Shown here piece after piece: positions 1-12,388 of a DNA stretch of 64,000 nucleotides. Below the pieces are notes generated by a model, which ran no database searches, was not told where the DNA came from, and worked only from the letters and a program-made list of their open reading frames with translations. The translations under genes and the position numbers were made by a program. The DNA comes from Gemmatimonadota bacterium. Its GTDB lineage: Bacteria > Gemmatimonadota > Gemmatimonadetes > Gemmatimonadales > GWC2-71-9. Within the stretch, counting starts at the first letter, position 1. The number at the start of each line of letters is the position of its first letter. The stretch covers positions 620,001 through 684,000 of the forward strand of contig JADJPD010000003.1 of the NCBI GenBank assembly GCA_016713435.1, read 5' to 3'.

Positions 1-1
1 G

Positions 2-1354
2 CGGCTCCATTGCCCACCCGACTCGCTCCGCACCAGCCAGCGGCTCCAGCTCGAGGCGCTGGGCGGCGCGGTGCCCGACGGCTCCATTCCTGCCCCACCC
101 GGCGCCCTCGGCCTGGCGGTGGACCTGGGCACCACCAAGGTGGCGGCGTACCTCGTGGACCTGGCCACCGGCACCGCGGTGGCCAGCCACGCCGCGCCGA
201 ACCCACAGGTGGCCTGGGGCGAGGACGTGATCAGCCGGGTGGCCTACGCCGGCCAGCACCCCGACGCGGCGGCGCGCCTGACACAGACGGTGCGCGCGGC
301 GATCGCCAGCCTGGCCGGGACCCTGTCGCGGCACGCCGGCGTGCCGCTCAGCGAGGTGCGCCGGATGGTGGTGGTGGGGAACACCGCCATGCACCACCTG
401 CTGCTCGCCCTGCCGGTGACGCAGCTCGGGCTGGCCCCGTACGCCCCGGCCCACACCGACCCGCTCACCCTGACCGGCGACCCGCTCGCCACCGGCCTCC
501 CGGCCGAGGCGGAGGTGGTGCTTCCTCCCGTGATCGCCGGCTTCGTGGGGAGTGACCACGTGGCCATGCTGCTCGCCGCCGGCCTCGACACCGCCACCGA
601 CACGGTGCTGGCCGTGGACATCGGCACCAACACCGAGCTGTCGCTGCTGCACCGGGGGACGCTCCTCACCTGCTCCACGCCCTCGGGGCCGGCGTTCGAG
701 GGGGCGCACCTCTCCACCGGGATGCGGGCGGCGCCGGGGGCAGTGGAGGCGGTGCGCATCGCGGGCGACCAGCTCCACTGGCGCAGCGTGGACGACGCCC
801 CGCCCGTCGGGATCTGCGGGTCGGGCGTCGTGGACCTGATGGCGGAGCTGCTGCGGGCGCGGCTCCTCTCCGAGCGCGGGGCGCTGGTGGGGGAACACCC
901 GGCGCTCCGGCGCGGCGCCGGGGCCCCGGAGCTGGTGGTGGTGCCGGGCCGGGACACGGGGCACGGCCGCGACCTGACGGTGCAGCGGCGCGACCTGCAC
1001 GAGATCGCCCTCGCCAAGGCGGCGATCCGGAGCGCCATCGACACGCTGCTGGCGCGCGCGGGACTCGACCCGCTCGCGGTGGACCGGGTGGTGGTGGCGG
1101 GGGCGTTCGGGAGCTACCTGGACCTGGGCAGCGCGGTGCGGATCGGGATGTTCCCGCCACTGCCGCGGGAGCGGTTCGTGCAGGTGGGCAACGCGGCGGG
1201 ACTCGGCGCGCGGCAGGTGCTGGTGTCGCGCCGGCGTGAAGCCGACGGGCTGGCGCTGGCGCGACGGGCGGTGCACGTGGAGCTGAGTGGTGAGCCGGGA
1301 TTCCGGGAGCGGTACCTCGACGCGCTGTGGCTGCCGATGCGGGTGCGGGGCTGA
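2..1354 (+). CDS. ASKHA-domain reductive activator (RACo-like, DUF4445), 5' truncated by window edge
   Basis: The frame is open from the left edge to the TGA at 1352-1354, so the N-terminus is missing; an ATG at 71 is internal, because coding-like residues precede it. About 450 residues are visible. An ASKHA-fold ATPase is indicated by a first phosphate loop (LAVDLGTTK, near base 115), a second (AVDIGTNTE, near 612) and a C-terminal adenosine-type motif (VVVAGAFGSYLDL, near 1090). This order matches RACo proteins, which use ATP and a [2Fe-2S] domain to re-reduce inactive cobalamin in corrinoid enzymes; that ferredoxin domain would lie before the window. The corrinoid partner is not in view. 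It is convergent with the kinase operon, 25 bp away. Confidence 0.8.
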   Translation, partial: RLHCPPDSLRTSQRLQLEALGGAVPDGSIPAPPGALGLAVDLGTTKVAAYLVDLATGTAVASHAAPNPQVAWGEDVISRVAYAGQHPDAAARLTQTVRAAIASLAGTLSRHAGVPLSEVRRMVVVGNTAMHHLLLALPVTQLGLAPYAPAHTDPLTLTGDPLATGLPAEAEVVLPPVIAGFVGSDHVAMLLAAGLDTATDTVLAVDIGTNTELSLLHRGTLLTCSTPSGPAFEGAHLSTGMRAAPGAVEAVRIAGDQLHWRSVDDAPPVGICGSGVVDLMAELLRARLLSERGALVGEHPALRRGAGAPELVVVPGRDTGHGRDLTVQRRDLHEIALAKAAIRSAIDTLLARAGLDPLAVDRVVVAGAFGSYLDLGSAVRIGMFPPLPRERFVQVGNAAGLGARQVLVSRRREADGLALARRAVHVELSGEPGFRERYLDALWLPMRVRG

Positions 1355-1379
1355 GCCAAGGGCTCGGCCCGCGCCGGCG

Positions 1380-4019
1380 TCAGTCGCGACGTGCCGGGCG
1401 GGTGAGGTCCCGCAGCACGGAGAACCAGTTGGTGACCACCGCGAGCCGCGTCGTCCCCGCGGGCCCCGCCATGGGCGCGAGGAGATAGAGCCGCTCACCG
1501 TCCGCCGAGGCGGCGTACTCGTACCCGCCCACGTTGATCCAGTCGCCGCGGGCCAGCAGCTGGGGCTCGGCGGCGTCGAGCGCCCCGGCGGCGGTCACGC
1601 GCACGCTCGCGCTCCACCAGTCCTGCCCGAATCGCCAGACCAGTTCCCGGCCCCCCCGCGTCCAGAGCGGCTCCTCGCCGCCGGCGCGCGAGATGCGCCA
1701 CCGCCGCCCGGTGACCGGCCAGGGCTGGACATAGATCTCGTCGTTGCCCGTCTCGCTGGAGGAGTAGGCAATCCACTTGCCGTCCGGCGAGAAGACGCCG
1801 CCCCACTCGAGCCCGGCCGTGGCCGCCAACACGCGCACGGCACCCGCGCTGTCCTGGTCCAGCACGGTGAGGTCGGAGCTCGTGGAGTCCGTGAAGGGGT
1901 TCACCGACAGGAACCGGCCGTCCGGGGACCAGCGCACGCCCGATCCCACAATGGCCCCCTCGAGGTTGGCCACGACGGTGGGATTCTCCCGTCCGCTCGC
2001 GCCCTGGGCCAGGATGAGGGTCGCGGTGTCCGTGCGCTGGGTGTAGGTGACGCGCCCGTCCGGGTGAAAGCCCGGGCAGCCGATGCCGCCGCTGGTGGTG
2101 AGCCGGACACGGGTGCCGCGGGCCAGGTCGTAGATCCACAGGTCCCACTGCCCGGTCTCGAAGTCGGCGATGCGGACCGCCAGGGACCTCCCATCCGGCG
2201 CGTCCGCGAGGCACCCGAACGACGCGGGCGCGAACGGCAGCGTGTCCACCCGCCCGCCACGATGGCGGACCACGAGCCGGCTCATGTCATTGGTGCCCCC
2301 GGCCGCGTACACCAGCAGCCCGTTCCGTGCGAACGCGTACTGCCCCGCCCAGCTGCCCGCCTCGGTCCGGACCTGCGGCAGCACCGCGACAGGCTCGCCC
2401 GTGACGCGGAGCGTCCCGAGATCGAAGGGCGCGGCCCAGATCGCCCCCCGCAGCCCATAGGTGAGGTGCCCCGAGGGGGCATACCGGACATCGGTGCCGG
2501 CCGGCAGCACGCGCCGCGGCTCCGCCTCGCCGGGCACGTAGAGCAGGGTGTCCCCCAGCAGGCCCCGGCCCCCCGGCAGCGCGCGAAGGAGCCGCATCGA
2601 GAGACGCAGGTCCTCCCGCGCGCCCGTCGCGACGTCGACCCGGACGACCCGACGCCCCTGCATGTCGCTCACGGTGATGGCGCCATCGTCGGCCCAGTCG
2701 GCGGCGAAGAAGCCGTTGACGCTCGCGATGGGAATCGGCGGGCCGCTGGCGCCGACGCGCACCTTGCTGAGCTGGTCGCGCGCCTGGTAGGCGAGCCAGG
2801 CCCCGTCCGGCGAGAAGAACGGGCAGCACGCTCCCTCGGTGCCGGGCAGCGCGATGACGGTGTCCCGGTCCATCGGGCGGAGGAAGAGCTGGGTGCCGTC
2901 GCCCCGCTGCGCCACGTAGGCCAGCACCCCGCCATCGGGCGAGAGCGCGAGCGACGTGCGGCCGATGCCGAGCGGGGCCATGCCCACGTAGGCCAGCGGC
3001 GCCGAGTCCGGCAGCACGATGGTGGAGGCCACGACCGCACCCTCCTCCACCGCCCCCGCCGCCCGTCGGCTCCATCCCCACACCGCGGCGGCGCCCGCCG
3101 CCACGCAGAGCACCCACGGCAGCAGCGCCGCGAGGCGGCCGCGCGCCGGCTCGGCCGCCCGCGCCGAGCGCGGGTGGTGCATCGTGGCGCCCGGCCGCGC
3201 CAGCGCCTCGGCGAACTGCGCCGCCGACGCGAAGCGGTCGGCCGGCAGCTTCTCGAGCGCGGTGAGCACCGCGGCCTCGACGTGCGGCGGGACGGTCTTC
3301 CGCTGCAGCGTGATGGGACGCGCATCCTCGGTCATCACCCGCGCCACGATGGCCTGCGCGGTGGAGCCGGTGAAGGGCGGGTCCCCGGTGAGCATCTCGT
3401 AGGTCATCACGCCGAGGGCGTAGACGTCGGAGCGCGCGGTGATCTCGCGCTCGCCCATGGCCTGCTCCGGCGACATGTAGTGCGGCGTGCCGAGGCTCAT
3501 GCCGGTCTCGGTCATGCGCCCGCCGCCGGTGCTGCTCGCGGCCAGCGCGATGCCGAAGTCCGCGACGAGGGCGCTGCCGTCGCGGAGGAGGATGTTCTCG
3601 GGCTTGATGTCGCGGTGGATCACGCCCTGGCGATGCGCATAGTCCAGCGCCGAGGCCACCTGTGTCGCGATCCGCACCGCGTCGTCGATGGGGAGCTGCT
3701 TCTCGCGGGTGAGCCGGTCGCGGAGGGTCTCGCCGTCCACGAAGGGCATCACGTAGAACACCGTCGCCTCCACCTGCCCCGAGTCGTGGAGCGGGAGGAT
3801 GTGCGGGTGCTGCAGGTTGGCGGTGGTGCGGATTTCGGCCAGGAAGCGCTCGGCGCCGAGGATGGCGGCGAGCTCGGGCCGGAGCACCTTCACCGCCACC
3901 TTGCGATGGTGGCGCAGGTCCTCCGCCAGGAACACGGTGGCCATGCCGCCCTGGCCGAGCTCGCGCTCGAGGCGGTAGCGGTCGGCAAGGGCGTCGCGGA
4001 GGCGGTCGATGGTGCTCAC
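1380..4019 (-). CDS. Transmembrane Ser/Thr protein kinase with C-terminal propeller (WD40/TolB-like) domain
   Basis: 879 residues. The cytoplasmic Hanks-type kinase occupies about residues 15-280: glycine loop GQGGMATV, lysine K44 (VAVK), HRDIKPEN at 135-142, DFG at 154-156 and activation segment YMSPEQ. A hydrophobic helix near 305-330 is followed by an outer domain with repeated SPDG blades (for example FSPDGAWLAY, FHPDGRVTY, FSPDGKWIAY), typical of six-bladed WD40-like propellers. It is therefore probably a one-pass receptor kinase sensing an extracytoplasmic ligand; the substrate is unknown. The GTG start at 4019 overlaps the TGA of the upstream kinase (GTGA, 4 nt), indicating translational coupling. 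It is the last gene of the kinase operon. Confidence 0.9.
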   Translation of the reverse strand: MSTIDRLRDALADRYRLERELGQGGMATVFLAEDLRHHRKVAVKVLRPELAAILGAERFLAEIRTTANLQHPHILPLHDSGQVEATVFYVMPFVDGETLRDRLTREKQLPIDDAVRIATQVASALDYAHRQGVIHRDIKPENILLRDGSALVADFGIALAASSTGGGRMTETGMSLGTPHYMSPEQAMGEREITARSDVYALGVMTYEMLTGDPPFTGSTAQAIVARVMTEDARPITLQRKTVPPHVEAAVLTALEKLPADRFASAAQFAEALARPGATMHHPRSARAAEPARGRLAALLPWVLCVAAGAAAVWGWSRRAAGAVEEGAVVASTIVLPDSAPLAYVGMAPLGIGRTSLALSPDGGVLAYVAQRGDGTQLFLRPMDRDTVIALPGTEGACCPFFSPDGAWLAYQARDQLSKVRVGASGPPIPIASVNGFFAADWADDGAITVSDMQGRRVVRVDVATGAREDLRLSMRLLRALPGGRGLLGDTLLYVPGEAEPRRVLPAGTDVRYAPSGHLTYGLRGAIWAAPFDLGTLRVTGEPVAVLPQVRTEAGSWAGQYAFARNGLLVYAAGGTNDMSRLVVRHRGGRVDTLPFAPASFGCLADAPDGRSLAVRIADFETGQWDLWIYDLARGTRVRLTTSGGIGCPGFHPDGRVTYTQRTDTATLILAQGASGRENPTVVANLEGAIVGSGVRWSPDGRFLSVNPFTDSTSSDLTVLDQDSAGAVRVLAATAGLEWGGVFSPDGKWIAYSSSETGNDEIYVQPWPVTGRRWRISRAGGEEPLWTRGGRELVWRFGQDWWSASVRVTAAGALDAAEPQLLARGDWINVGGYEYAASADGERLYLLAPMAGPAGTTRLAVVTNWFSVLRDLTRPARRD

Positions 4020-6682
4020 GGGCGCACCTTGGCCTCGAGCTCGGTGAACCAGCGCTCCACGTAGAAGACGTTCTCGCGCGCGGGGCCGGAGAGATCCTTG
4101 ATCATCAGGAAGCGCTGGTCGCCGGGCGCCACGTCGTACTGCTGGCGGTTGCGGGCCGCGATATAGCCGTCGAGCCGGAAGAGCGGGCGCGGGGCCCCCG
4201 CCGTGAAGGTGGCGCCGGTGGTGACGGGCACCGCCATCAGGTGGGTGGCGCTCTTGTAAAAGAGCTCGCGTCCGCTGCGGGACCAGCGCACCTCGGTGCC
4301 ACCCCCGCTCGAGATGGGCCGCCGCCACGCCACGGACGGGAAGGGAGAGACGTACACCTCGATCGTCCCGTCGGCATCGGATGAATAAGCGATGTACCGG
4401 CCGTCGGGGGAAAGATCGAAGACCGAGGTCCGGTCGGCGCCGGTGAGGAGGGCGGTCAGTGTCGTGTCGCCGCTGGTGCGCCGGTAGCGGATGTTGCCGT
4501 CGGACCCCTCCTCGTCGGAGCGGACCACGAGGTACTGCCCGTCGCGCGTCAGCTCCACCTCCCAGAGCCCGAACTGGTGGTCCACGATCATGGACGGCCG
4601 CGCCCCGCCATTCACCGGGACCATGAAGGCATCGTAGGCATCCCGGCCCTGCGGCCCGCCCGCGTTGGAGAGGTAGGCGATGGACTGGCCGTCGGCGGTC
4701 CAGTACGGGCGCCAGTTGACGGTGCCGTCCTGCGTGAGCCGCTGGCGGGTGCGGTCATCCCGCCAGAGCCAGAGCTGGGTGCCACCCTCCATGACGCTGA
4801 CGGCGATGGCCTTCCCATCGGGGGAGACCGCGGGATAGACGAAGCGGGCGTGCCACGTGGTGTCCACCGGGGTGGCCGAGCCGTCGCGCCCCACCCAGGT
4901 GAGCTCGCGTGAGGCGCGGCCGAGGAGGCCGCCGGTGGTGTAGAGGAGGGTGCCCGTGGTGGAGAGCGCCACGGTGCCCGGCTCCACGCCCTCGAGGACC
5001 GGCACGGCCCCACCCGTCGGCTTCATGGCCCGGAGGTCGAAGGGGGCCGCGAAGAGCCCGCCCTCGCGGCTCGTGTACAGCAGGTGGCCCGTGGGCGCAT
5101 ACCAGGCCCCGGCCGCGTCCTGGGCCACGAGCCGCGCCGTGTCGGCCGAGAAGTCCCACGCGTAGACGTCCGACTGGACCCCGCAGTTGCCGGGGCAGGT
5201 GGTGAAGAGGAAGCCGGCGCTCCCGGGCAGCGGGGTCATGGCAGCGATGGTCCGCCGCTCGAAGAGGGAATCGCCCGCGAGCCGCTCGGGCGGCCCGCCC
5301 GCGGCCGGGATCCGCGCGAGACGGTTCTGGTTGTTGACGTACAGGATGGCGCCATCGTCGAACCACACGGCGGCGCCGTACACCAAGTTCACGTCCTCGG
5401 CCAGCGTCACCGCGCCGCCGCCACCGAGGGGCACCTTCCGGAGCCGGCCGCGGCTGACGAAGCCGACCCACTGGCCGTCCGGCGCGAAGAACGGGGAGAT
5501 GGCGCCCTCGGTGCCCGCGAGCGGCACGGGCTCGCCCTCGGCGCGGAGCTTCCGGAACAGCCGCAGGCCGCCCTCGGTGGAGTCCGCGAAGACGAGACTC
5601 GATCCGTCGGGCGCGATGGCCATCTGGTTGGTGATCGTCTGCACCCCGGGGGCGAGGATCGAGCCGAAGGAATGCCGCCACAGCAGCACCCGCTGCCGCG
5701 TGGGCGCCTCCGCGGCGCGCGGGCGGGCCGCGAGCGCGGCCAGCGCGAGGAACAGCACCACGTTGAGCGCCACGAGCGGCAGCAGCCAGCGTGGTCGCGC
5801 CGCGCCGCCAGCGGCCGCCGCGTGGGCCCGCGTCCCGGCGGACCCTGCCCCGAAGCGCGCGTCGCCGAGGGCGTCGGCGAAGGCCCGCGCGCTGTCGAAG
5901 CGATCGGCCGGGAGCTTCTCGATGGCCTGCGCCACCGCCGCCGCCACGTGCGGGGGGACGTTCTTCCGCACCTTGGTGACGGGCGCCGCCTCTTCGGTGA
6001 CGATCCGCATGATGATCTGCTGCGCCGACGCGCCCACGTGCGGCGGGTTGCCGGTGAGCATCTCGTAGCAGACGCTGCCGAGCGAGTACACGTCGCTCCG
6101 GGCCGTCAGCTCCTTCTCGGCCGTGGCCTGCTCCGGCGACATGTAGTGCGGCGTGCCGAGCGAGAGCCCGGTCTCCGTCATGCGGCCGCCGGCCGCGGCA
6201 CTCAGCGCCAGGGCGATGCCGAAGTCGGCCACCATGGGGCGGCCGTCGTGGAGGAGGATGTTCTCGGGCTTGATGTCGCGGTGGATCACGCCGTGGCGGT
6301 GCGCGTAGTCGAGCGCGTCGGCCACGGCCACGGTGATGCGGACGGCCTCGTCGATGCCGAGCTGGGTCTCGCGGTCCAGCTTGCTGCGGAGCGTCTCGCC
6401 GTCGATGAACGGCATGACGTAATAGAGGAAGCCGTCGGCGGTCCCCGAGTCGAAGAGCGGGAGGATGTGCGGGTGCTGGAGCGCCGCGGTGGTCTTGATC
6501 TCCACCACGAAGCGCTCGCCCCCGAGCATGGCGGCGAGCTCGGGCTTGAGGACCTTCACCGCGACCTTCCGGTCGTGCTTCAGGTCCTGCGCCAGGTACA
6601 CGGTGGCCATGCCGCCCTGGCCGAGCGGGCGCTCGAGGCGGTAGCGGTCGGCGAGGGCCGCCGTGAGGCGTTCGGGAATCAT
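4016..6682 (-). CDS. Transmembrane Ser/Thr protein kinase with C-terminal propeller domain
   Basis: 888 residues. The start is the ATG at 6682 (MIPERLTAALADRY), preceded by GAGAGG; reading further upstream gives non-family sequence. Kinase motifs are the glycine loop GQGGMATV, catalytic lysine K43, HRDIKPEN, DFG and YMSPEQ. A single membrane helix (LLPLVALNVVLFLALAALA) near residue 305 precedes an extracytoplasmic region with SPDG-type blades. The kinase half closely resembles that of the neighbouring kinases, while the sensor half is more divergent, as expected for duplicated receptors with different inputs. The coding frame is intact. Its 3' end overlaps the next kinase by 4 nt. Ligand and targets are unknown. 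Confidence 0.9.
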   Translation of the reverse strand: MIPERLTAALADRYRLERPLGQGGMATVYLAQDLKHDRKVAVKVLKPELAAMLGGERFVVEIKTTAALQHPHILPLFDSGTADGFLYYVMPFIDGETLRSKLDRETQLGIDEAVRITVAVADALDYAHRHGVIHRDIKPENILLHDGRPMVADFGIALALSAAAGGRMTETGLSLGTPHYMSPEQATAEKELTARSDVYSLGSVCYEMLTGNPPHVGASAQQIIMRIVTEEAAPVTKVRKNVPPHVAAAVAQAIEKLPADRFDSARAFADALGDARFGAGSAGTRAHAAAAGGAARPRWLLPLVALNVVLFLALAALAARPRAAEAPTRQRVLLWRHSFGSILAPGVQTITNQMAIAPDGSSLVFADSTEGGLRLFRKLRAEGEPVPLAGTEGAISPFFAPDGQWVGFVSRGRLRKVPLGGGGAVTLAEDVNLVYGAAVWFDDGAILYVNNQNRLARIPAAGGPPERLAGDSLFERRTIAAMTPLPGSAGFLFTTCPGNCGVQSDVYAWDFSADTARLVAQDAAGAWYAPTGHLLYTSREGGLFAAPFDLRAMKPTGGAVPVLEGVEPGTVALSTTGTLLYTTGGLLGRASRELTWVGRDGSATPVDTTWHARFVYPAVSPDGKAIAVSVMEGGTQLWLWRDDRTRQRLTQDGTVNWRPYWTADGQSIAYLSNAGGPQGRDAYDAFMVPVNGGARPSMIVDHQFGLWEVELTRDGQYLVVRSDEEGSDGNIRYRRTSGDTTLTALLTGADRTSVFDLSPDGRYIAYSSDADGTIEVYVSPFPSVAWRRPISSGGGTEVRWSRSGRELFYKSATHLMAVPVTTGATFTAGAPRPLFRLDGYIAARNRQQYDVAPGDQRFLMIKDLSGPARENVFYVERWFTELEAKVRP

Positions 6683-6743
6683 GACCTCTCCCGCAGGAGG
6701 GTGGCGGCCCGGGGGCCCGGGCCGCGTGTGAGGCGTGACAGCG

Positions 6744-6980
6744 TCAGTCCTTGAACGGCGACTTGGCCGACCGGGCGCGGCCGGAGCCGCCGGGCTTGCC
6801 AAGGAGGCGCTGCAATTCCTCTTCGCTCAGCTCGAAGGGATCCGCCTCGTACCCCGGCGGCGTGATGAACTGGTACTTGCCCGGGTTGCCGCCGACGGGA
6901 TGGAACTCCCACGCGGAGCGGGTGACGTCCCGGACTTCCCACTCGTGGCCCTCGGGATCGGTGAAGCGACGGTAGCCCAC
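6744..6980 (-). CDS. Small hypothetical protein (78 aa) inside the kinase operon
   Basis: Begins at a GTG (6980) with AAGGA about 8 nt upstream; an in-frame TGA lies just before that, so this is the only usual start. The product is soluble, with no signal peptide or membrane segment. It has an aromatic-rich N-terminal half (GYRRFTDPEGHEWEVRD), a central PGKYQFITPPGYE segment, then an acidic helix (ELSEEELQRLL) and a basic tail. I do not recognise the family. It lies 84 bp after one kinase stop and 61 bp before the next kinase start on the same strand, so it is probably co-transcribed. It may be a kinase substrate or adaptor, but nothing in the sequence proves this. Confidence 0.65.
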   Translation of the reverse strand: MGYRRFTDPEGHEWEVRDVTRSAWEFHPVGGNPGKYQFITPPGYEADPFELSEEELQRLLGKPGGSGRARSAKSPFKD

Positions 6981-7064
6981 GTGGCCATCCTTGTGACGCA
7001 GGGACCCTCAATCTGCCCGGTTCAGCCCGCCGGACAAGCGGACGGGGCTGCCCGGGAAAGGCGC

Positions 7065-9720
<2,656 letters not shown>

Positions 9721-9724
<4 letters not shown>

Positions 9725-12388
9725 CGCGCGCGCTCCATCTGCGCCACCGCCTCGTCGAACCAGTTGAGCACCACCGCGAGCCGGCCCGCCTCCCGGAGGG
9801 AGACCGCCGGCCGCTGCAGGAAGATGAAGCCCCGGTCGCCCGGCAGGGCCGCGTAGCCGGTGTGGAAGGGGAACACCACGAACGGCCCGGTGCTGAAGAG
9901 CGCCCGGCGGCTCGTCGGCTGGAACGCCGACGTCCCGCCGACACCCAGCGCCACCACGGAGTCGGAGCGCTCCACGTAGTAAAGCGTGCGGCCCGACGCC
10001 GACCACACCGGGTGCGCGCCCCCCGCCACCGAGACCTGCGTACGGCTCCGCTCCACGTCCGGGAACGGCCGCACGAACACCTCCTCGCGCCCCGACTCGA
10101 GCGAGACGTACGCCACCCAGCGCCCATCGGGCGAGAGCGCGGGCATGTACTCGTCGGCGACGCCGGCGGCCACGGTGAGCCGCGTCGTGTCCCCGGCCAC
10201 CCGCCGGGCGTGGATGTTCCGGAGCCCCGGGACCGTGCCGGTCCGGTACACCACCCACTGCCCGTCCGACGACCACACGGCCTCGTCCACCTGCGCGGTA
10301 TCGTTCGGGAAGAGCCGCGTGGGCTGGTCGCTGCCGTCGGCACGGAGCCGGTACAGGTAGGTGCGGGCGCCGCCGAGGTCGGAGCTGAAGCTGAGGGAGC
10401 GGCCGTCGGGGAGCCAGGCGGGACGGTAGTTGATCGTCCCGGCGAAGCTGAGGCGGGTGAGCGGCCCGTCATCGAGCTGCTTCACCGACAGCACGTTGCC
10501 CGACGGCTCCGCCGTGCTCACCGCAAGCCGCCCGCCGTCCGGCGAGAGCGCGAGGCTCGTGAACCGCGCCTGCCACGAGGCGTCGATCGTGGTCGCGCGG
10601 CCGGCCGGGTCCACCCGCGCCAGCGTGCTCACGCCCGAGACCTGGTTCGCGGGCAGGTAGACCAGGGTGCCGTCCTCCCCCACCGTCACCTCGGGCACCA
10701 CGCCTAACTCGAGCTGCACCCCGCTCACCAGGGGGACCAGCGATCCGGTGAGCCGGAGCTCGCCGAGGTCGAAGGGTGCCCCGGAGATGGTTCCGTCCGA
10801 CTGCAGCACCACGAGGTGCCCGCTCGGCAGGTAGAACGCGCGGGAGGCGTTCCGCACCAGCGTGTCCACGGTCCGGTGCACGAGGTCGAACGCGAGGATG
10901 GACGCCGACGCGCAGTTGTTGCTGCAGAGGGTGTAGAGGATCGCGTCCTTCCGCGGCAGCCGGGCGGGGAACGCCATCACCCCATCGGCGGCCCGGGGAG
11001 GAGGTCGGTCACGGTCCCCCCGCTCGCCGGCACGACCTTGAGGCCGAAGGCGTCGCTCGTGAAGAGGATCCGCTGGTCCTCGAGCCACGCGCCCCCGCAA
11101 GCACCGAGCTCGCGCCCTCCGCCAGCTGCGACGGCGCCCCCCCGGTGACCGCCACCTTGAGGAGCTTCCCGCGGGAGATGAAGGCGATCCAGTGGCCGTC
11201 CGGCGAGAAGAACGGCCCGTCGCCCCCCTCCGTCCCCTCGAGCACCCGCGATTGCAGCGAGTTGAGCTCGCGCACCGCGATCCGCGTGGGCTCGGCGCCC
11301 TGCCCCACCACGTAGGCGATGCGCCGCCCGTCCGGCGACAGGGTGAACGCGGTGCCGTAGAAACCGACGTGATTGACCCGGAGGTTGGGCAGCTCGAGCT
11401 GGAGCCGGGTGACCGGCCGCGGGGCCGGCCGCCACACTTTCACCGCGAGCGCGAGCGCGGCCAGCGTCGCCACCATCGCGACGGCGCCGAGGACCCGCGC
11501 GGCCACCGGGGACGCGGAAGGCGCGGCGGCGGGTGCGCGCGCGTCGCCGCCGCGCCCTCCCCCCGGAGCGCCGCCGCGAACTCCGCCGCGCTCGCGAAGC
11601 GGTCCGCCGGCAGCTTCTCGAGCGCGGTGAACACCGCCGCCTCCACCGCCGGCGGCACGCTCTTCCGCTGCGCCGTGAGGCTGGCGGGCTCGCCCGTCAT
11701 CACCTTGGCGATGATGGCCTGCGCGGTGGGCCCGGTGAAGGGCGGCTCCCCCGCCAGCATCTCGTAGGTCATGGCGCCGAGCGCGTACACGTCGGAGCGC
11801 GCCGTGATCTCGCGCTCCCCCATGGCCTGTTCCGGCGACATGTAGTGCGGTGTCCCGAGGCTCATCCCCGTCTCGGTCATCCGTGTCCCGCCCGTCTTGC
11901 TCACGGCCAGCGCGATGCCGAAGTCGGTCACCAGCGCGGCGCCGTCGTGCAGCATCACGTTCTCGGGCTTGATGTCGCGGTGGATGATCCCGTGGCGATG
12001 CGCGTAGTCGAGGGCGCCGGCCACCTCGGTGGCGAGCCGCACCGCGTCCGCCACCGGCAGCTGCTTCTCCCGGGCCAGGCGGTCGCGCAGCGACTCGCCC
12101 CTCCACGAACGGCATGACGTAGTAGGCCGTGCCCTCGAGCTCGCCCGAGTCGATGAGCCCGAGGATGTGCGGGTGCTGCAGGGTGGCGATGGTCTTGATC
12201 TCGCGCAGGAAGCGCTCGGCGCCGATCACCGCGGCGAGCTCCGGGCGCAGGACCTTGATGGCCACCTTGCGCTCGTGCTTCACGTCGTGCGCCAGGTACA
12301 CGGTGGCCACGTTGCCCTGGCCGAGCTCGCGCTCGATGCGGTAGCGGCCGGCGAGGGCCGAGGCGAGGCGGGCCTGGGGATCGGTCAT
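9721..12388 (-). pseudogene. Transmembrane Ser/Thr kinase with propeller domain, interrupted by four apparent single-base shifts
   Basis: The start ATG at 12388 (MTDPQARLASALAGRY) overlaps the preceding TGA (ATGA). The conserved path needs four frame changes: near 12100 (MPFVEG then ESLRDRL; a GGGG run where GGG is expected), near 11565 (after a six-G run), near 11095 (a GGGGG run) and near 10985 (LLPGPP then DGVMAFP). The pieces together give glycine loop GQGNVATV, VAIK, HRDIKPEN, DFG, YMSPEQ, a membrane helix and propeller blades ending at 9721. The loop has GN where its siblings have GG. Either this copy has decayed or G-run lengths are wrong; the conserved sequence between breaks favours the latter. 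Confidence 0.72.

Noticed and set aside
1287..4064. Long plus-strand open frame opposite the first kinase
   Set aside because: Its translation is His/Arg/Gly-rich antisense of a clear kinase; such shadows are common in GC-rich DNA.
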